Shown one piece after another: positions 41,674 to 51,700 of a stretch of 64,000 bases of DNA (position 1 is the first letter of the stretch; the number at the start of each line of letters is the position of its first letter). Source of the stretch: Neolewinella antarctica (lineage in GTDB: Bacteria > Bacteroidota > Bacteroidia > Chitinophagales > Saprospiraceae); assembly GCF_011927835.1 (NCBI RefSeq), contig NZ_JAATJH010000002.1:310001-374000 (forward strand), written 5' to 3'. The notes under the pieces were generated by a model. It saw only the letters and a program-made list of their open reading frames with translations, was not told where the DNA came from and ran no database searches. Both the position numbers and the translations under genes were made by a program.

Positions 41674-43103
41674 CACCGTACCGCCGTTTTGTAGGTTCGT
41701 AAAGTGTACCAGCCCATCCCGCCGCTGATGAGTAGCCAAATTGCCCCCTTCCACAGCCATACTTGTTCGGTAATGAGCCGGTCCGCCGCGGTGGTTACCA
41801 CAAAAAGCACGATGGCCAGGGCCCAAACCCAGCCTGCCCCCTTAACCGTGATGGCTAGTTTGGTCCGAAAAACGTACCACAGGTAGAACTGAAACAAGAC
41901 AAACGCAACCACGTAAGCGTAGGCGAGGCCTACCGCACCGAAGTAGCTACCGTAGAAGAGTAAGGGCGTAGCAAAGAGTGAATTAACGATGGCGAGCTGT
42001 AGAATGTAGCGCTCGTTGTCGGTCGCCCCCAAAATAGTACCCACCCCGCTGTCGATGGACGTGAGAAAAAGGTACCACACCTGCATCTGGCAAACTACCA
42101 CGGCTGGTAAGTAACTCGCGGGAAACAACAGGTCTACGACTTCCCGGATGAACAACGAGAACGAGAAACACATCAACAGGCCCGCCAGCATGAAATACTG
42201 AAAACCGCTGCTGACGAGCGATTTCAGGCGACTACGGTCACTGACCCACAGGGAAGACAGGTTGGGGAACACGGCCGCCATGGCAAAGTCAAGCACCAAA
42301 GAAACCGGTCCGATCAAACGCTGCGCCAGGTTGAAGTAGCCGACCTCGTCGCTGGTCGAGTTGATGTCCAGGAAGTTGTTGGAAAGCCGCGTAAACGGTA
42401 ACATGACGAGCAGCACGAGGAAGTAAGGCCAGCTCTCGGTCAGCAGGGCGCGGGATGATTCCCAAAAGTTTTTGATCTGACCCTTGAGCAGGTCGTACTT
42501 GACTAAAAAGTAGTACAAGAAGACTGCCTTACCCAGGTAAAGACAGAGGTAAATCAGAAAAAGATTGTTGGGCTCGATGAGCTCTACCGGCAGCAGAAAA
42601 ACCGCTAAGAACCAAAGGACGCTGTGAATAATACTCATCAGCGACGGCGGCAGCATCCGCTCGTGGCCCAGGAAAGCATTCTCGAATAAGTTGCCAAAGA
42701 CGTTGACGAAAGAAAAGGCGAACACCAGGAACAACTGCCAGGCGTCCAGCGTCCCGAAGTAATAATTATAGATCAGGTAAATCAGCGACAAAGCAATTAG
42801 GGAAACCGTTCGCAAAATGGCACCGTTGACCATCAGGTCGTTCGTCCGCTCACCATCCCTAGCGATCGACCGTATGATGATGTTGCGGATGCCAAGGTCA
42901 CCCACGCTCATGAGCAACATGCCCTGGGCCGACAAAAAAGTAAAAAGCCCGTAGTCGTTCGGAGCCAGTAAGCTCGTCACTTTCAGCACGGTGAAAAAAC
43001 TAATCACCTGCGCCAGCGCATTACCCGCCGCCAGGTAGGAGAAGTTCCGAACCACCTGGTGGTTCAGGATACCTTTGATCCACGATGTAGCGGGAAACCT
43101 CAC
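41673..43103 (-). CDS. Oligosaccharide flippase (Wzx/MATE-like)
   Basis: 476 residues with 12-14 membrane segments. The N-terminus NFSYLAAGNALAQVISFFTVLKVTSLLAPNDYGLFTFL is the Polysacc_synt signature; conserved charged residues sit in the first and seventh helices. It flips the lipid-linked repeat unit from the cytoplasmic to the periplasmic face for polymerisation. It follows the tyrosine kinase gene by 14 bp. Confidence 0.9.
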   Translation of the reverse strand: MRFPATSWIKGILNHQVVRNFSYLAAGNALAQVISFFTVLKVTSLLAPNDYGLFTFLSAQGMLLMSVGDLGIRNIIIRSIARDGERTNDLMVNGAILRTVSLIALSLIYLIYNYYFGTLDAWQLFLVFAFSFVNVFGNLFENAFLGHERMLPPSLMSIIHSVLWFLAVFLLPVELIEPNNLFLIYLCLYLGKAVFLYYFLVKYDLLKGQIKNFWESSRALLTESWPYFLVLLVMLPFTRLSNNFLDINSTSDEVGYFNLAQRLIGPVSLVLDFAMAAVFPNLSSLWVSDRSRLKSLVSSGFQYFMLAGLLMCFSFSLFIREVVDLLFPASYLPAVVVCQMQVWYLFLTSIDSGVGTILGATDNERYILQLAIVNSLFATPLLFYGSYFGAVGLAYAYVVAFVLFQFYLWYVFRTKLAITVKGAGWVWALAIVLFVVTTAADRLITEQVWLWKGAIWLLISGGMGWYTLRTYKTAVR

Positions 43104-43117
43104 GCGTGTTGCTTTAC

Positions 43118-45436
43118 TTAAGTGTAGTAGTCCTGCTGACCGGAAGTAACGGAGTTCAGCACCAGGACGGGGTTCATCAGGCGGTCCGCCTCGATTGTTT
43201 CTCGGCCCTGCTTTAGGGACGCCTTGGTGCTTACACCTACCCGAATGACGTAAAGCGAGGCGGTGATGTAGCGGTGGAGCAAAACAGCGTCGGACAAAAT
43301 ACCGATCGGGGGCGCATCCACGATGATCACGTCGAAACGTTCGTGTAGGTGCGCGAAAAAGGCTGCTAGTCCCCGGTCATTCGAGATCAAGTCACCGGGG
43401 TTCTCAAAGTAGTCTCCGGCGGGCACGTAGTGAACGCCGAGATCCTCACCGGCGGAGTGCACGACCTCGCCGACGCTCGCCTGACCGCCCAGGAAATTGC
43501 TGAGGCCCGTGCCGTTGGGCTGGCCCAGGTAATTAGCCACCTGAGCGTTGTAAAAATCAAAATCGACGATCACCACCCGCTTGCGCGCGTGGGCGAAACT
43601 TACCGCCAGATTAGCCGCCACGAATGATTTACCCTCTCCCTTTCCGGCGGAAGTCAGGAGAAATACGTTGTCGGCGGCGGGGAAGTGGAACAACAAATTA
43701 TTACGGAGCGAGCGAAATTGGTCCGATATTTCGCTGCGGGAGGAACCAGCCACCGCCATCCGGTCCTTCCCCCGGTGCTTACTGATCTGGCCCAGTACCG
43801 GGCGCCGGGAAAATACCCGTTTGACGTCGCGGACCGCCCCGACTTTGTAATTAAAGATTTCTTCCCGGGCCACGGAGTATAAGAACGGAATGGCTCCACC
43901 GAGCACCAGGGCGAGGAACATGAACAGCTTTTTGTTCGGGCTAACGGGGTCGGAGCCGGCGTGGGCCGCGTCGATGATCTCGGCCGTGGTGACGTTGTTG
44001 ACGTAGGCCAGGGCGGTCTCCTCTTTCTTTTGCAGCAGGTAGACGTACAGGTTCTCGACGATCTTCTGTTCCCGCGAGCGATCCTGCACCTCCCGCTGCT
44101 TGGTTGGTACGCTGCGTAACTGGCCCAGGGAGCGGTCGTACTGCGATTGGATGAGCGACTGCCGTTCCACGAGGCTCTGGCGTAGGTTGGTGACGGAGCT
44201 TTCGATCGCGCCGCGCAAACTCGCGATGCGTTGGCTAATGGAAATAACGGCGGGGTTGTCCGTCTGGCCCGAAACCAGTAATTCTTTTCGTTCCAGGACG
44301 AGCCGGTTGTAGAGCTGCACCTGGTCCGGTATCTGCCCGGTAATCAGCACGGAATTATCGATCGAGATCAGTTGCGGCTCGTCCCCGCGTACGTCCAGTA
44401 CGCGCTCTAACGAGCGTAGGATGTTGAGTTGCAGCGTGAGGTTTTCTTTTTCCCGCCCGTACTGGTCTACGTTTTGCAGCACGAGGTTGAGGTCGGAGGT
44501 CGATTCGTCCGTGATTTCGTTGTTGAGTTTGTACCGCTCCAGGTTGGCCTCTATGCGTTGCAGCTTCTGGTTCGCTTCGGTCAACCGTTCGTCGATGAAG
44601 CCCAGCGTATGCTGCGCCGCCTTGTCGGCCTCGGCCATCTTCATCTCGTTGTAGTTGGTCATTAACTCGGTGAGAATGTCTACCCCACGGGCGGGGACGG
44701 CGTCCTGAATGCGGAGCAGGACGGTGGTGGAGTTGATGCCCGTGAAGTTGGCTTCCAGGCGGCTGAGGTACGCGTTGGCGACCGCTCGGGTATCGGAAAT
44801 GGATACGTGCAGCGTCGTTTCACTCGACTGGGGCAGCGCGCCGTTGAGCGCAAAGCGAAAGACGCCAAACTTAGTGGTGATGAGCGAGTCGAACGGGTAG
44901 TTACCGACCAACTTGTCGTCCGTGTAAAGCCGGAAGCTTTCGTAGTCTTTCGGTTCTAACCGGAAGCTCAGGTCCACGGGGCCTGCGTTCAGCGGGAGAA
45001 AAGAATCGATCAGTACCGGGAAGTCCCGGTAGCCGTCCTTTCGCTCCAGGCCCGCTTGGGTCCAGTAGCCGTACTGAAGGTCTAATTCGTCGACCACCGA
45101 GCTCATTAGTTCGTAGGACGTGATTCGCTCGATCTCGTTGTACACGTTCTGAGCCGCGGAAAACACCTGGGTGCTGCGCCTTAGCGGGTCGTCGGTGGGG
45201 CCGGTATCGTCACGTTCCGTGATGACGATGCGCGCCGTGACCGCGTATTCGTGCTGCTTCGTCTTGAGGTAAAAGAACATGGCGGCGACCGCGGCCCCCA
45301 CGAAGAGCACGTAGAGGTACCACCGCCGTAAAAAGTAGCGGCTCAGTAAGTCGACGTAATCGACTTCGGTGACGGCGGAAAGCCCCCTGGTCGGTTCGAT
45401 AATTAAACCGGTAGGGCCCTGTGGTTGCTCGCTCAT
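43118..45436 (-). CDS. Polysaccharide co-polymerase / BY-type tyrosine autokinase (Wzc-like)
   Basis: 772 residues. Wzz domain with TM1 near residues 37-56 and TM2 near 510-530; between them a long periplasmic coiled-coil and jelly-roll region. The cytoplasmic kinase has Walker A SAGKGEGKSFVAANLA (about 595-610), Walker A' VVIVDFDF and Walker B VIIVDAPPIG. The C-terminal tyrosine cluster is short (QQDYYT), with just two tyrosines where many BY-kinases have five or more, so regulation by autophosphorylation may be limited. It controls chain length and works with the Wza-like exporter encoded upstream. Confidence 0.92.
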   Translation of the reverse strand: MSEQPQGPTGLIIEPTRGLSAVTEVDYVDLLSRYFLRRWYLYVLFVGAAVAAMFFYLKTKQHEYAVTARIVITERDDTGPTDDPLRRSTQVFSAAQNVYNEIERITSYELMSSVVDELDLQYGYWTQAGLERKDGYRDFPVLIDSFLPLNAGPVDLSFRLEPKDYESFRLYTDDKLVGNYPFDSLITTKFGVFRFALNGALPQSSETTLHVSISDTRAVANAYLSRLEANFTGINSTTVLLRIQDAVPARGVDILTELMTNYNEMKMAEADKAAQHTLGFIDERLTEANQKLQRIEANLERYKLNNEITDESTSDLNLVLQNVDQYGREKENLTLQLNILRSLERVLDVRGDEPQLISIDNSVLITGQIPDQVQLYNRLVLERKELLVSGQTDNPAVISISQRIASLRGAIESSVTNLRQSLVERQSLIQSQYDRSLGQLRSVPTKQREVQDRSREQKIVENLYVYLLQKKEETALAYVNNVTTAEIIDAAHAGSDPVSPNKKLFMFLALVLGGAIPFLYSVAREEIFNYKVGAVRDVKRVFSRRPVLGQISKHRGKDRMAVAGSSRSEISDQFRSLRNNLLFHFPAADNVFLLTSAGKGEGKSFVAANLAVSFAHARKRVVIVDFDFYNAQVANYLGQPNGTGLSNFLGGQASVGEVVHSAGEDLGVHYVPAGDYFENPGDLISNDRGLAAFFAHLHERFDVIIVDAPPIGILSDAVLLHRYITASLYVIRVGVSTKASLKQGRETIEADRLMNPVLVLNSVTSGQQDYYT

Positions 45437-45475
45437 GCGGATGGGTTGTGGCGACGGCCGGGCGTGGCGGAGTCG

Positions 45476-46246
45476 TTAGTTTTGCGTGAGGTTGATGATG
45501 ACCGCCAGAATGGTCGCTACGGCCGTGATGATGGGAACCGTTTTCGACGTCTGGTCGCGAATTGCCCCGCCCTTCGCCCGGATGGGTTCTACGTACAGCA
45601 AGTCGTTCTGTTTGAGGTAGAAATATTCGGAGCTGAAGACGTCGGCCGACGTCAGGTCGAAGCGTTCGTAGTAGCGCTGCCCGTTGGTCTCCCGCACCAG
45701 CAGAATGTTGCGGCGGTTCGCGTAGTCGCTGAGGCCGCCCGCCCGCGCAATGGCTTCGGGGATGGAAATGCGATCGTTGAAAATACTGAAGGAGCCTTCC
45801 CGGTTTACTTCACCACTCACCGTGACGCGAAAACTCAGTAACCGGACGTTCACAACGGGGTCTTTCATGAATTTCTCCAACAGGCCGACCATCATTTCCC
45901 TGACCTGGACGATAGTCTTGCCCTCCACCGGTACGCCACCGACTTGTGGGAAAAAGATGTTGCCCCGGTCCGAGACCAGGTACCCGCCGAGCTGGATCGC
46001 CTCTACGTCGATGATGTTGGCGGACGTAGTTGACTTGTTGACGAACGGGGCGATGATTTTTTCGTCGGGCCCAAAGACCTCGATGCTCAGTACGTCGTTC
46101 GCCTGGATCTTGATCTCGGGCAGATTGTCGATGGACTGGGAAGTCGCGGCCGGAATGTCCCGCTGGTAGTTGACTAACTCACGGTGCGGGACGCAGGCCG
46201 TCAGCAGACAGACTACTCCTAAAACTAAGAGGGAGAAAAATTTCAT
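45476..46246 (-). CDS. Polysaccharide export outer-membrane lipoprotein (Wza/SLBB type)
   Basis: 256 residues. Lipoprotein signal MKFFSLLVLGVVCLLTAC with lipobox LTAC (Cys18). Residues about 45-130 are the Poly_export domain (IQANDVLSIEVFGPDEK, GYLVSDRGNIFFPQVGGVPVEGKT) followed by an SLBB domain (VRLLSFRVTVSGEVNREGSFSI). A C-terminal hydrophobic segment (VPIITAVATILAVIINL) is typical of the Bacteroidota version. It forms the outer-membrane exit pore. It is the first gene of the locus, so the main promoter should be in 46247-46702. Confidence 0.93.
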   Translation of the reverse strand: MKFFSLLVLGVVCLLTACVPHRELVNYQRDIPAATSQSIDNLPEIKIQANDVLSIEVFGPDEKIIAPFVNKSTTSANIIDVEAIQLGGYLVSDRGNIFFPQVGGVPVEGKTIVQVREMMVGLLEKFMKDPVVNVRLLSFRVTVSGEVNREGSFSIFNDRISIPEAIARAGGLSDYANRRNILLVRETNGQRYYERFDLTSADVFSSEYFYLKQNDLLYVEPIRAKGGAIRDQTSKTVPIITAVATILAVIINLTQN

Positions 46247-46552
46247 TGAGCAGTGTTGTGTACGAGCTGAGCAGCCGCTGGTCGGGAAGTGCGTTAAAAA
46301 CCAACCGGTAGATTTATGTATGAGAGAACTAAAAAGCAGCCCTGCTCAAACGTGCGGGTAGGACGACAGAAAGTACGAAAGTAACGCATTGCTCCGACAA
46401 TCGTAACCACATGCCCCCACTATTTCTTGTTGGGCCCCCGCGACGTTTCCGTGTTCTTGAGAAAATAATTGTCGACCCGTGGGTGCATTCCGCAGTCTCT
46501 TTTGGCTCACCAACAAATATCTCACCCCCCAGGCTGACGCAAAGATTTCTCT

Positions 46553-46571
46553 GGCGCGGACGCGGGTGCAA
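46553..46571 (+). repeat. GC-rich 18-mer dispersed repeat, copy 11 (exact)
   Basis: Exact match (W = A) in the divergent intergenic region, 30 bp from the heptad array. Confidence 0.85.
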
Positions 46572-46604
46572 GCAAATTGGGTGAAGAAGCAAAATTTACT
46601 ACCC

Positions 46605-46668
46605 AAAGACTAAAGACTAAAGACTAAAGACCCCAGACCAAAGACCACAGACCACCAGACCCCAGACC
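46605..46668 (+). repeat. Nine heptanucleotide repeats upstream of yicC
   Basis: Units AAAGACT x3, AAAGACC, CCAGACC, AAAGACC, ACAGACC, ACCAGACC, CCAGACC. The array ends 34 bp before the yicC ATG and is followed by ACTACCTTTACCCC, a possible -7 element 4 bp from the ATG. Confidence 0.88.
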
Positions 46669-46702
46669 ACCAACTCCCAAACTATCCAACTACCTTTACC
46701 CC

Positions 46703-47587
46703 ATGCTTCTATCCATGACCGGCTACGGCCGCGCGACCCAGACCGCGAACGACAAAACCTACACCGTCGAGATCCGCTCGCTGAACACTAAGCAGAACGA
46801 CCTCCGGCTACGCGCCAACCAAACGCTACACAAATACGAAGTCACCCTACGTAAATACTTGCTCGACGCGGTCAAGCGCGGGAAGCTCGACGTTTCCGTA
46901 GACATCACCGATGAATCGGGTGGGGGAGCCGTCCGCGTCAACACCGCCCTGCTGACAAAGCTCTACGAAAGCATCTGGAACGATTCGCCCGTCAGCATGG
47001 ACAATCAGAACCACGAGAATGGCCTGTGGGCCGCCCTCCTCCGCGTCCCGGGCATCATCGAAAGCGCAAACGAACGCCTGTCCGACGAAGATTGGGCCAT
47101 CGTGAAAGCCACCGCCGCGGCCGCCGTGCAACACCTCAACGAGTACCGGACCCAGGAAGGCGAAGCCATGGCTACCGACCTGACCGGCAACTGCCAAACC
47201 ATCAAGGACCTTCTCGAAGAAGTCGGTAAGTACGAAGACGAGCGCATCCAGTCCGTCCGCGACCGCATGGAACGCCACCTCGCCGACTTCATGGGCCGGG
47301 GCAACGTGGATAAGAACCGTTACGAACAGGAAGTACTGTTCTACCTGGAAAAGATGGACGTCAACGAAGAAAAAGTCCGCCTGAAGCAGAACTGTGACTA
47401 CTTCGTCGAAATTATTACCAACGACGACGACGTTAAGGGCCGCAAGCTGGTGTTCATCAGCCAGGAGATTGGCCGCGAAATCAACACCCTCGGTGCCAAG
47501 GCTTACTCCCCGAACATCCAGAAGCTGGTCGTCAACATGAAAGAACAGCTCGAAATGATCAAAGAACAACTCGCTAATGTCGCCTGA
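46703..47587 (+). CDS. yicC: YicC family endoribonuclease
   Basis: 294 residues. LLSMTGYGRATQTANDKTYTVEIRSLNTKQNDLRLR at the N-terminus is the YicC_N signature, and the C-terminal DUF1732 domain ends QEIGREINTLGAKAYSPNIQKLVVNMKEQLEMIKEQLANVA. E. coli YicC has been described as an endoribonuclease acting on small RNA. The gene overlaps gmk by 11 bp, the usual yicC-gmk arrangement in many bacteria. A heptad array lies close upstream. Confidence 0.95.
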   Translation: MLLSMTGYGRATQTANDKTYTVEIRSLNTKQNDLRLRANQTLHKYEVTLRKYLLDAVKRGKLDVSVDITDESGGGAVRVNTALLTKLYESIWNDSPVSMDNQNHENGLWAALLRVPGIIESANERLSDEDWAIVKATAAAAVQHLNEYRTQEGEAMATDLTGNCQTIKDLLEEVGKYEDERIQSVRDRMERHLADFMGRGNVDKNRYEQEVLFYLEKMDVNEEKVRLKQNCDYFVEIITNDDDVKGRKLVFISQEIGREINTLGAKAYSPNIQKLVVNMKEQLEMIKEQLANVA

Positions 47588-48158
47588 TACGCCTACCGGT
47601 AAAATGCTGATTTTCACCGCCCCGTCCGGTGCCGGTAAAACCACCATCGTCCGCCACCTACTGAAGCAATTTGACGAACTATCTTTCTCCGTCAGTGCCA
47701 CCAACCGCCCGTTGCGGGACGGCGAGGTGCACGGCGTCAGCTATTACTTTCTATCCGACGAGGACTTTCAGCGGTGCATAACGGACGATAAATTCGCCGA
47801 GCACGAAGAGGTCTACCCCGGTCGCTTTTACGGCACGCTAAAATCCGAGATCGAACGCATCTGGGCCGAGGGGAAAACGATTGTTTTCGACATCGAAGTC
47901 AAGGGCGCGACCAATCTTAAAAAGATGTACCCCCGGCGGGCGACGACTATCTTCATCAACCCCCCATCCGAAGAAGCCTTGTTCCAACGCCTCCGCGACC
48001 GGAGTACGGAAACGGAAGAGCAATTGCGCGTCCGCATGGAACGCGCGGTTATGGAGCTTGGGTACGTCAATTCGTTTGACCGGGTGTTAGTTAACGATGA
48101 TCTGGCAATTGCGCTGGCGGAGGCGGAGAAAATCGTGTCCGGTATTTTAAGTAGCTGA
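47577..48158 (+). CDS. gmk: Guanylate kinase
   Basis: 193 residues. It phosphorylates GMP to GDP with ATP. P-loop FTAPSGAGKTTIVRHLL at about residues 13-29, GMP-binding SVSATNRPLRDGEVHGVSYYF, and the lid VYPGRFYGTLKSEIERI are all present. Start at 47577 overlaps yicC; a second ATG at codon 10 would remove only a short polar leader. The stop codon TGA lies within the terminal repeat of a MITE-like element, so the last residues Ser-Ser are at the edge of the insertion. Confidence 0.95.
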   Translation: MSPDTPTGKMLIFTAPSGAGKTTIVRHLLKQFDELSFSVSATNRPLRDGEVHGVSYYFLSDEDFQRCITDDKFAEHEEVYPGRFYGTLKSEIERIWAEGKTIVFDIEVKGATNLKKMYPRRATTIFINPPSEEALFQRLRDRSTETEEQLRVRMERAVMELGYVNSFDRVLVNDDLAIALAEAEKIVSGILSS

Positions 48159-48314
48159 TGTTACGCAGACTATTTCGCTACACAGCACGAAGTACTGCGA
48201 AGCAAAACGCAAAAGCACAAAAACCGGTGTACGGCTACGCCGAAGCACAGTTTGCTCATTCTTATGTGTTTTTGTGCTTATGTGGCATAATCCGGTTGCG
48301 TAAGGTCAGTTAAG
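48152..48314. mobile_element. MITE-like element with CACAAA arms, at the 3' end of gmk
   Basis: Ends are inverted repeats CTGATGTTACGCA (left) and TGCGTAAGGTCAG (right). Inside, CAAAACGCAAAAGCACAAAA pairs loosely with TGTGTTTTTGTGCTTATGTG. The 5-mer TTAAG occurs on both sides (48147 and 48310). No coding frame. A second copy with the same ends in reverse orientation is at 61697-61817. Confidence 0.7.
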
Positions 48315-48706
48315 CAGTTGAGATTATCCCTCCGCTTGTATTAGGTTAAAGGGGCGGGAAAGCATGAATTTAAAAGATATTTTTAAAGATTATCTTGGGG
48401 CATCACGAATATGCTTCAAAATATCTACTGTACGCTTTCCATGCCCCCTTGCTTTGTTCCGGTACGTCACGCTCGATTTTACGGGGCGGTCATTTAATCA
48501 GGACCGCCCGTGCGTGGATAAGATCTTGTCCCCAGCCGAGAGTGAGAAAAGGTTGCTAAACCCTACCGTAGGTGATCATAGCCGGTGATAGAAGACACTG
48601 AAATAATCTTGGTTATCCGGTTTAACGGTGGATGGGCCGACCAGTCATTCGTGCGTGAATTTAACCGGCACGATCGAGTAAGGTCGGCCCGCCGCCGGCG
48701 TTTCGC
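48315..48706. other. Remaining gap between gmk and the cohesin-like protein gene
   Basis: No convincing gene. It holds a hairpin GGGCGGTC / GACCGCCC (48484-48509, 10-base loop) and looser pairing of AAAGGGGCGGGAAAGC near 48346 with GCTTTCCATGCCCCC near 48434. Confidence 0.35.
48634..48690 (-). terminator. Possible terminator hairpin after the cohesin-like protein gene
   Basis: GGGCCGACC (48634-48642) pairs with GGTCGGCCC (48682-48690) with a long loop, just downstream of the minus-strand stop codon. No T-run. Confidence 0.35.
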
Positions 48707-51700
48707 TTACCGAACAATGACTCGCTTCGTCCAGTGATCGGAATCAGTTTTGGCGGAAAGAAGGTAAACGCCTTCGGCGAGATTGGATTCGGTTCCGTCC
48801 GGTGAGCCTTTCGACTGGAGGAGTGAAGTCGTAGTAGAAGTGGCTTTTCGCTGCCAGACGACCCTTCCGTTGAGGTCATAGAGGGTCAGTATGGTCGACT
48901 CGTCGGTTGGTAATTGGATGGTAAATTCGCCATCGCTGGGATTGGGGTAAACAACCAGTTCACCGGCCGCGATGCCTCGCTTTAGGTACACCACGTCGCT
49001 GTAAGTGAAGCTATCGTCCAGGTCCACCATCCGCAGCCGGTAGTAAGCGGATTGGGGTGGGGCAACGTCGTGGTAAGTGTACGTCCGCACTTCTCCAACT
49101 TGCCCTGCACCCGCGACCGCGCCCACTACTTCCCAGCCGCTAGCATCTTCCGGTAAGCGTTCTAATTCGTAGTAATTAAAGGCCTCTTCGCTGGCCGAAA
49201 TCCACTCGAGGGTATTTTGCTTTTTCCCCGTGCGTCCGAGAAAAGAAACAAGTTCAACGGGCAAAATGGCCCCGTCTGATAAGTTGCAGATCTGGATACC
49301 TTTCAGGGCGGGGTTTTCGATGCCGTGAATGAACTCGATGTCCAACGTGCCGTCCATCACCGTGATGGTAGCGGAGCGGGTGAAAGCGCCCTTTGCGCCG
49401 GCAATGGCGAAAGGGTCGATGTCGTCAAATGCGGGTAGCACGATCCCCTCGATGGTAACGTCAAATACCCGATCTCCCACCTGGTTGATTCCTCCGAAAA
49501 GCTCCGCAAAAAGTAGGGTTATCTGAACCTCAGTACCGGGTGTTACGGGGAATTCCCATTTCATTTCTGGATTCGAAGTACCGTCGTAGCGCTCCGTGTT
49601 AAAGACGGCAGCCGGTGCGGAGGTAGGAACGGTGGGGTCGGTCATGATGATGGGGCCACCGTGCGCGCTACCGGCATTGCCGCTGTAGATGCTACCGCCT
49701 CCTGACATGGCAGCTAAGAACGGCGAGTTGCCTGCACTCATGAAGTTGCCCACGTCGGAGCTCCAGCCAAGAGAAGTAGTATCCGCGGAAGCCTGCGCCG
49801 GGCCGCCAACGTTGACGCGGTAAAGGGTGTTTGCGCACGGCTCGGGTAGTTCCACCGGGATAGTTTCGTCCACCGTGAAGGTGACAACGTCGTTGATGTA
49901 GCTCGTCGGATCGTTCGGGTTAGACAGGAATTCTTCGTGAAACTGATCGGCAATACGGATGACGACCGTATTAGTACCGGCGGTGATGCCGTCGGCGTCG
50001 GTCAAATCCCAAAAAGTTTGCTCGATGGCGGATGCCGTCGATATGCGGTCGTCAGTATCTAAATTATTTAGGTCCTGCGGATTGACGTAGAGGTGAAAGT
50101 GCTCTTGCCGACCGTACAGTACCTCCGTAGCCGTCCATTCTATCTGCACGTCGGTACTGGTCACCGTTGCGTTATCCAACGGTGACGTTAAGTCCACCTG
50201 GGGGCCGGAGACCGTCACGGTGACGACATCAGATCCACTGAGGTTGCCACCATCCACGACGGTAGCGGTGATGGTTTGGCTACCCGGTGTCACTAGTTGG
50301 CCGGTAATGCTGGCGCCCACGCCGCCACTTACGGCGTCCGGCGTAAACTGGGTGTCACTGGAAGACCACTGTAAGCCAGTTTCCAAGTTATTCTCTTCCG
50401 CATCGGTTACCGTGCCGGATAAGGTAATATTAGTGCCCCGGGGCACGGCGGACCCATCAACCGGCGAATCAATCGTAACGACGGGTGCCGTATTTACGAT
50501 GACGGGTTCACTGACGGTCCAAGAGAACGTAGTCGCAGCGTTCAGAGTGGGGGTCCCATCGTCCGTGACGGTTACCGTAACGGAATAAGGCGTAACCGAT
50601 GCTGCGCCCACAGTGATGGTGCCCGAGATTAATCCACTTTGATCGATAATTATTCCCGCCGGAAGCCCCGTAGCTGTATAAGCGAGGATATTTCCCGCGT
50701 CGGGATCGGACGCGGTAGTCTGGAGGCTAATCACGTCGCCTTCGGTGCTGATTTGATCGGAGATGGTTGTGATACCCGGAGCGCCATTAGCCGGGGTCTC
50801 TTCGTTTACTTCCAATATTTTCCAGGTTGCCGTAAACGGGTTTCCGTTCGTAGTGCTAGAACTTCCGGTAGTAGTAGTTGAAATAATCCCAACCGCTAGT
50901 ACTCCGTTAGCAATAAAACCGGAAATATCGTAAGGTGAAAACGCGGCTCCAACTGGCACCCCGTCCAGTTCGTACCGGGGCGTCGCCATACCGGCAGCGT
51001 CCACGTCGATGTACAGATCGACTAAGGAAGCAGCTTCGATGGCCGCCGTATTGACAAAATTATCTTCCGACGGTACGTCATTGACTTCCGAAGCGCGCTG
51101 GGCCCTAACGTTGTTGCCCTGCACCCCGAGCACAAATTTCATGAAATTTGCTTGGGTTCCGTCACCCACCTGAATTCCGGCGCTCTGGTACTGGTTGCCC
51201 GTGAATCCCGCAGGAAATGGATTTTCTAATTGACCGTGAATGGTGTAGGCACCCGCGGGGACGGTGAAACCAAGTTGAAAACCATTATTGGCATTATTCT
51301 GAGTCTTAAATACGTCGCCCGCGTCGGCTGACGTAAGGTTGATGGTTAGCGTTCCCGCGCCATTATCGACGGTGATGTTGTTGGAGTTAAACTGGTCGAG
51401 GTAGTTTGTCACCCCGTTACTTTGGATGCCGGTGAACCCGGAACAAAGCAGCGTATTCGTGATTTCAGCATCAAAGCTCAGGTTGATGGGTAGTGTTTGA
51501 GTAGTTCCGTTGGCGGCATCCAGTGCAAATATGTCTAACTCATCCGTCACGCCGTCACCGTCGTCGTCGGTATCTAGGCTGTTGATTTCGCCATCATTAT
51601 TTAAGTCTACGGCTCCGATGTCAGAACAATCCGCCGCCACGCCTCCATTTACGATGACTTCTAAAATCTCGGTGTCCGAAAGCGGGTTGGTTGGGTTACT

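Larger units (their letters stand above)
46247..46702. other. 456-bp divergent region between the exopolysaccharide locus and yicC
   Basis: No gene found. It holds one GC-rich 18-mer and a heptad array on the yicC side. On the wza side a TACTTTCT at about 46376 on the minus strand is a weak -7 candidate. Confidence 0.4.

Noticed and set aside
46847-47704. 285-codon minus-strand frame across yicC and gmk
   Set aside because: Both plus-strand genes are well supported; the antisense frame has no family features.
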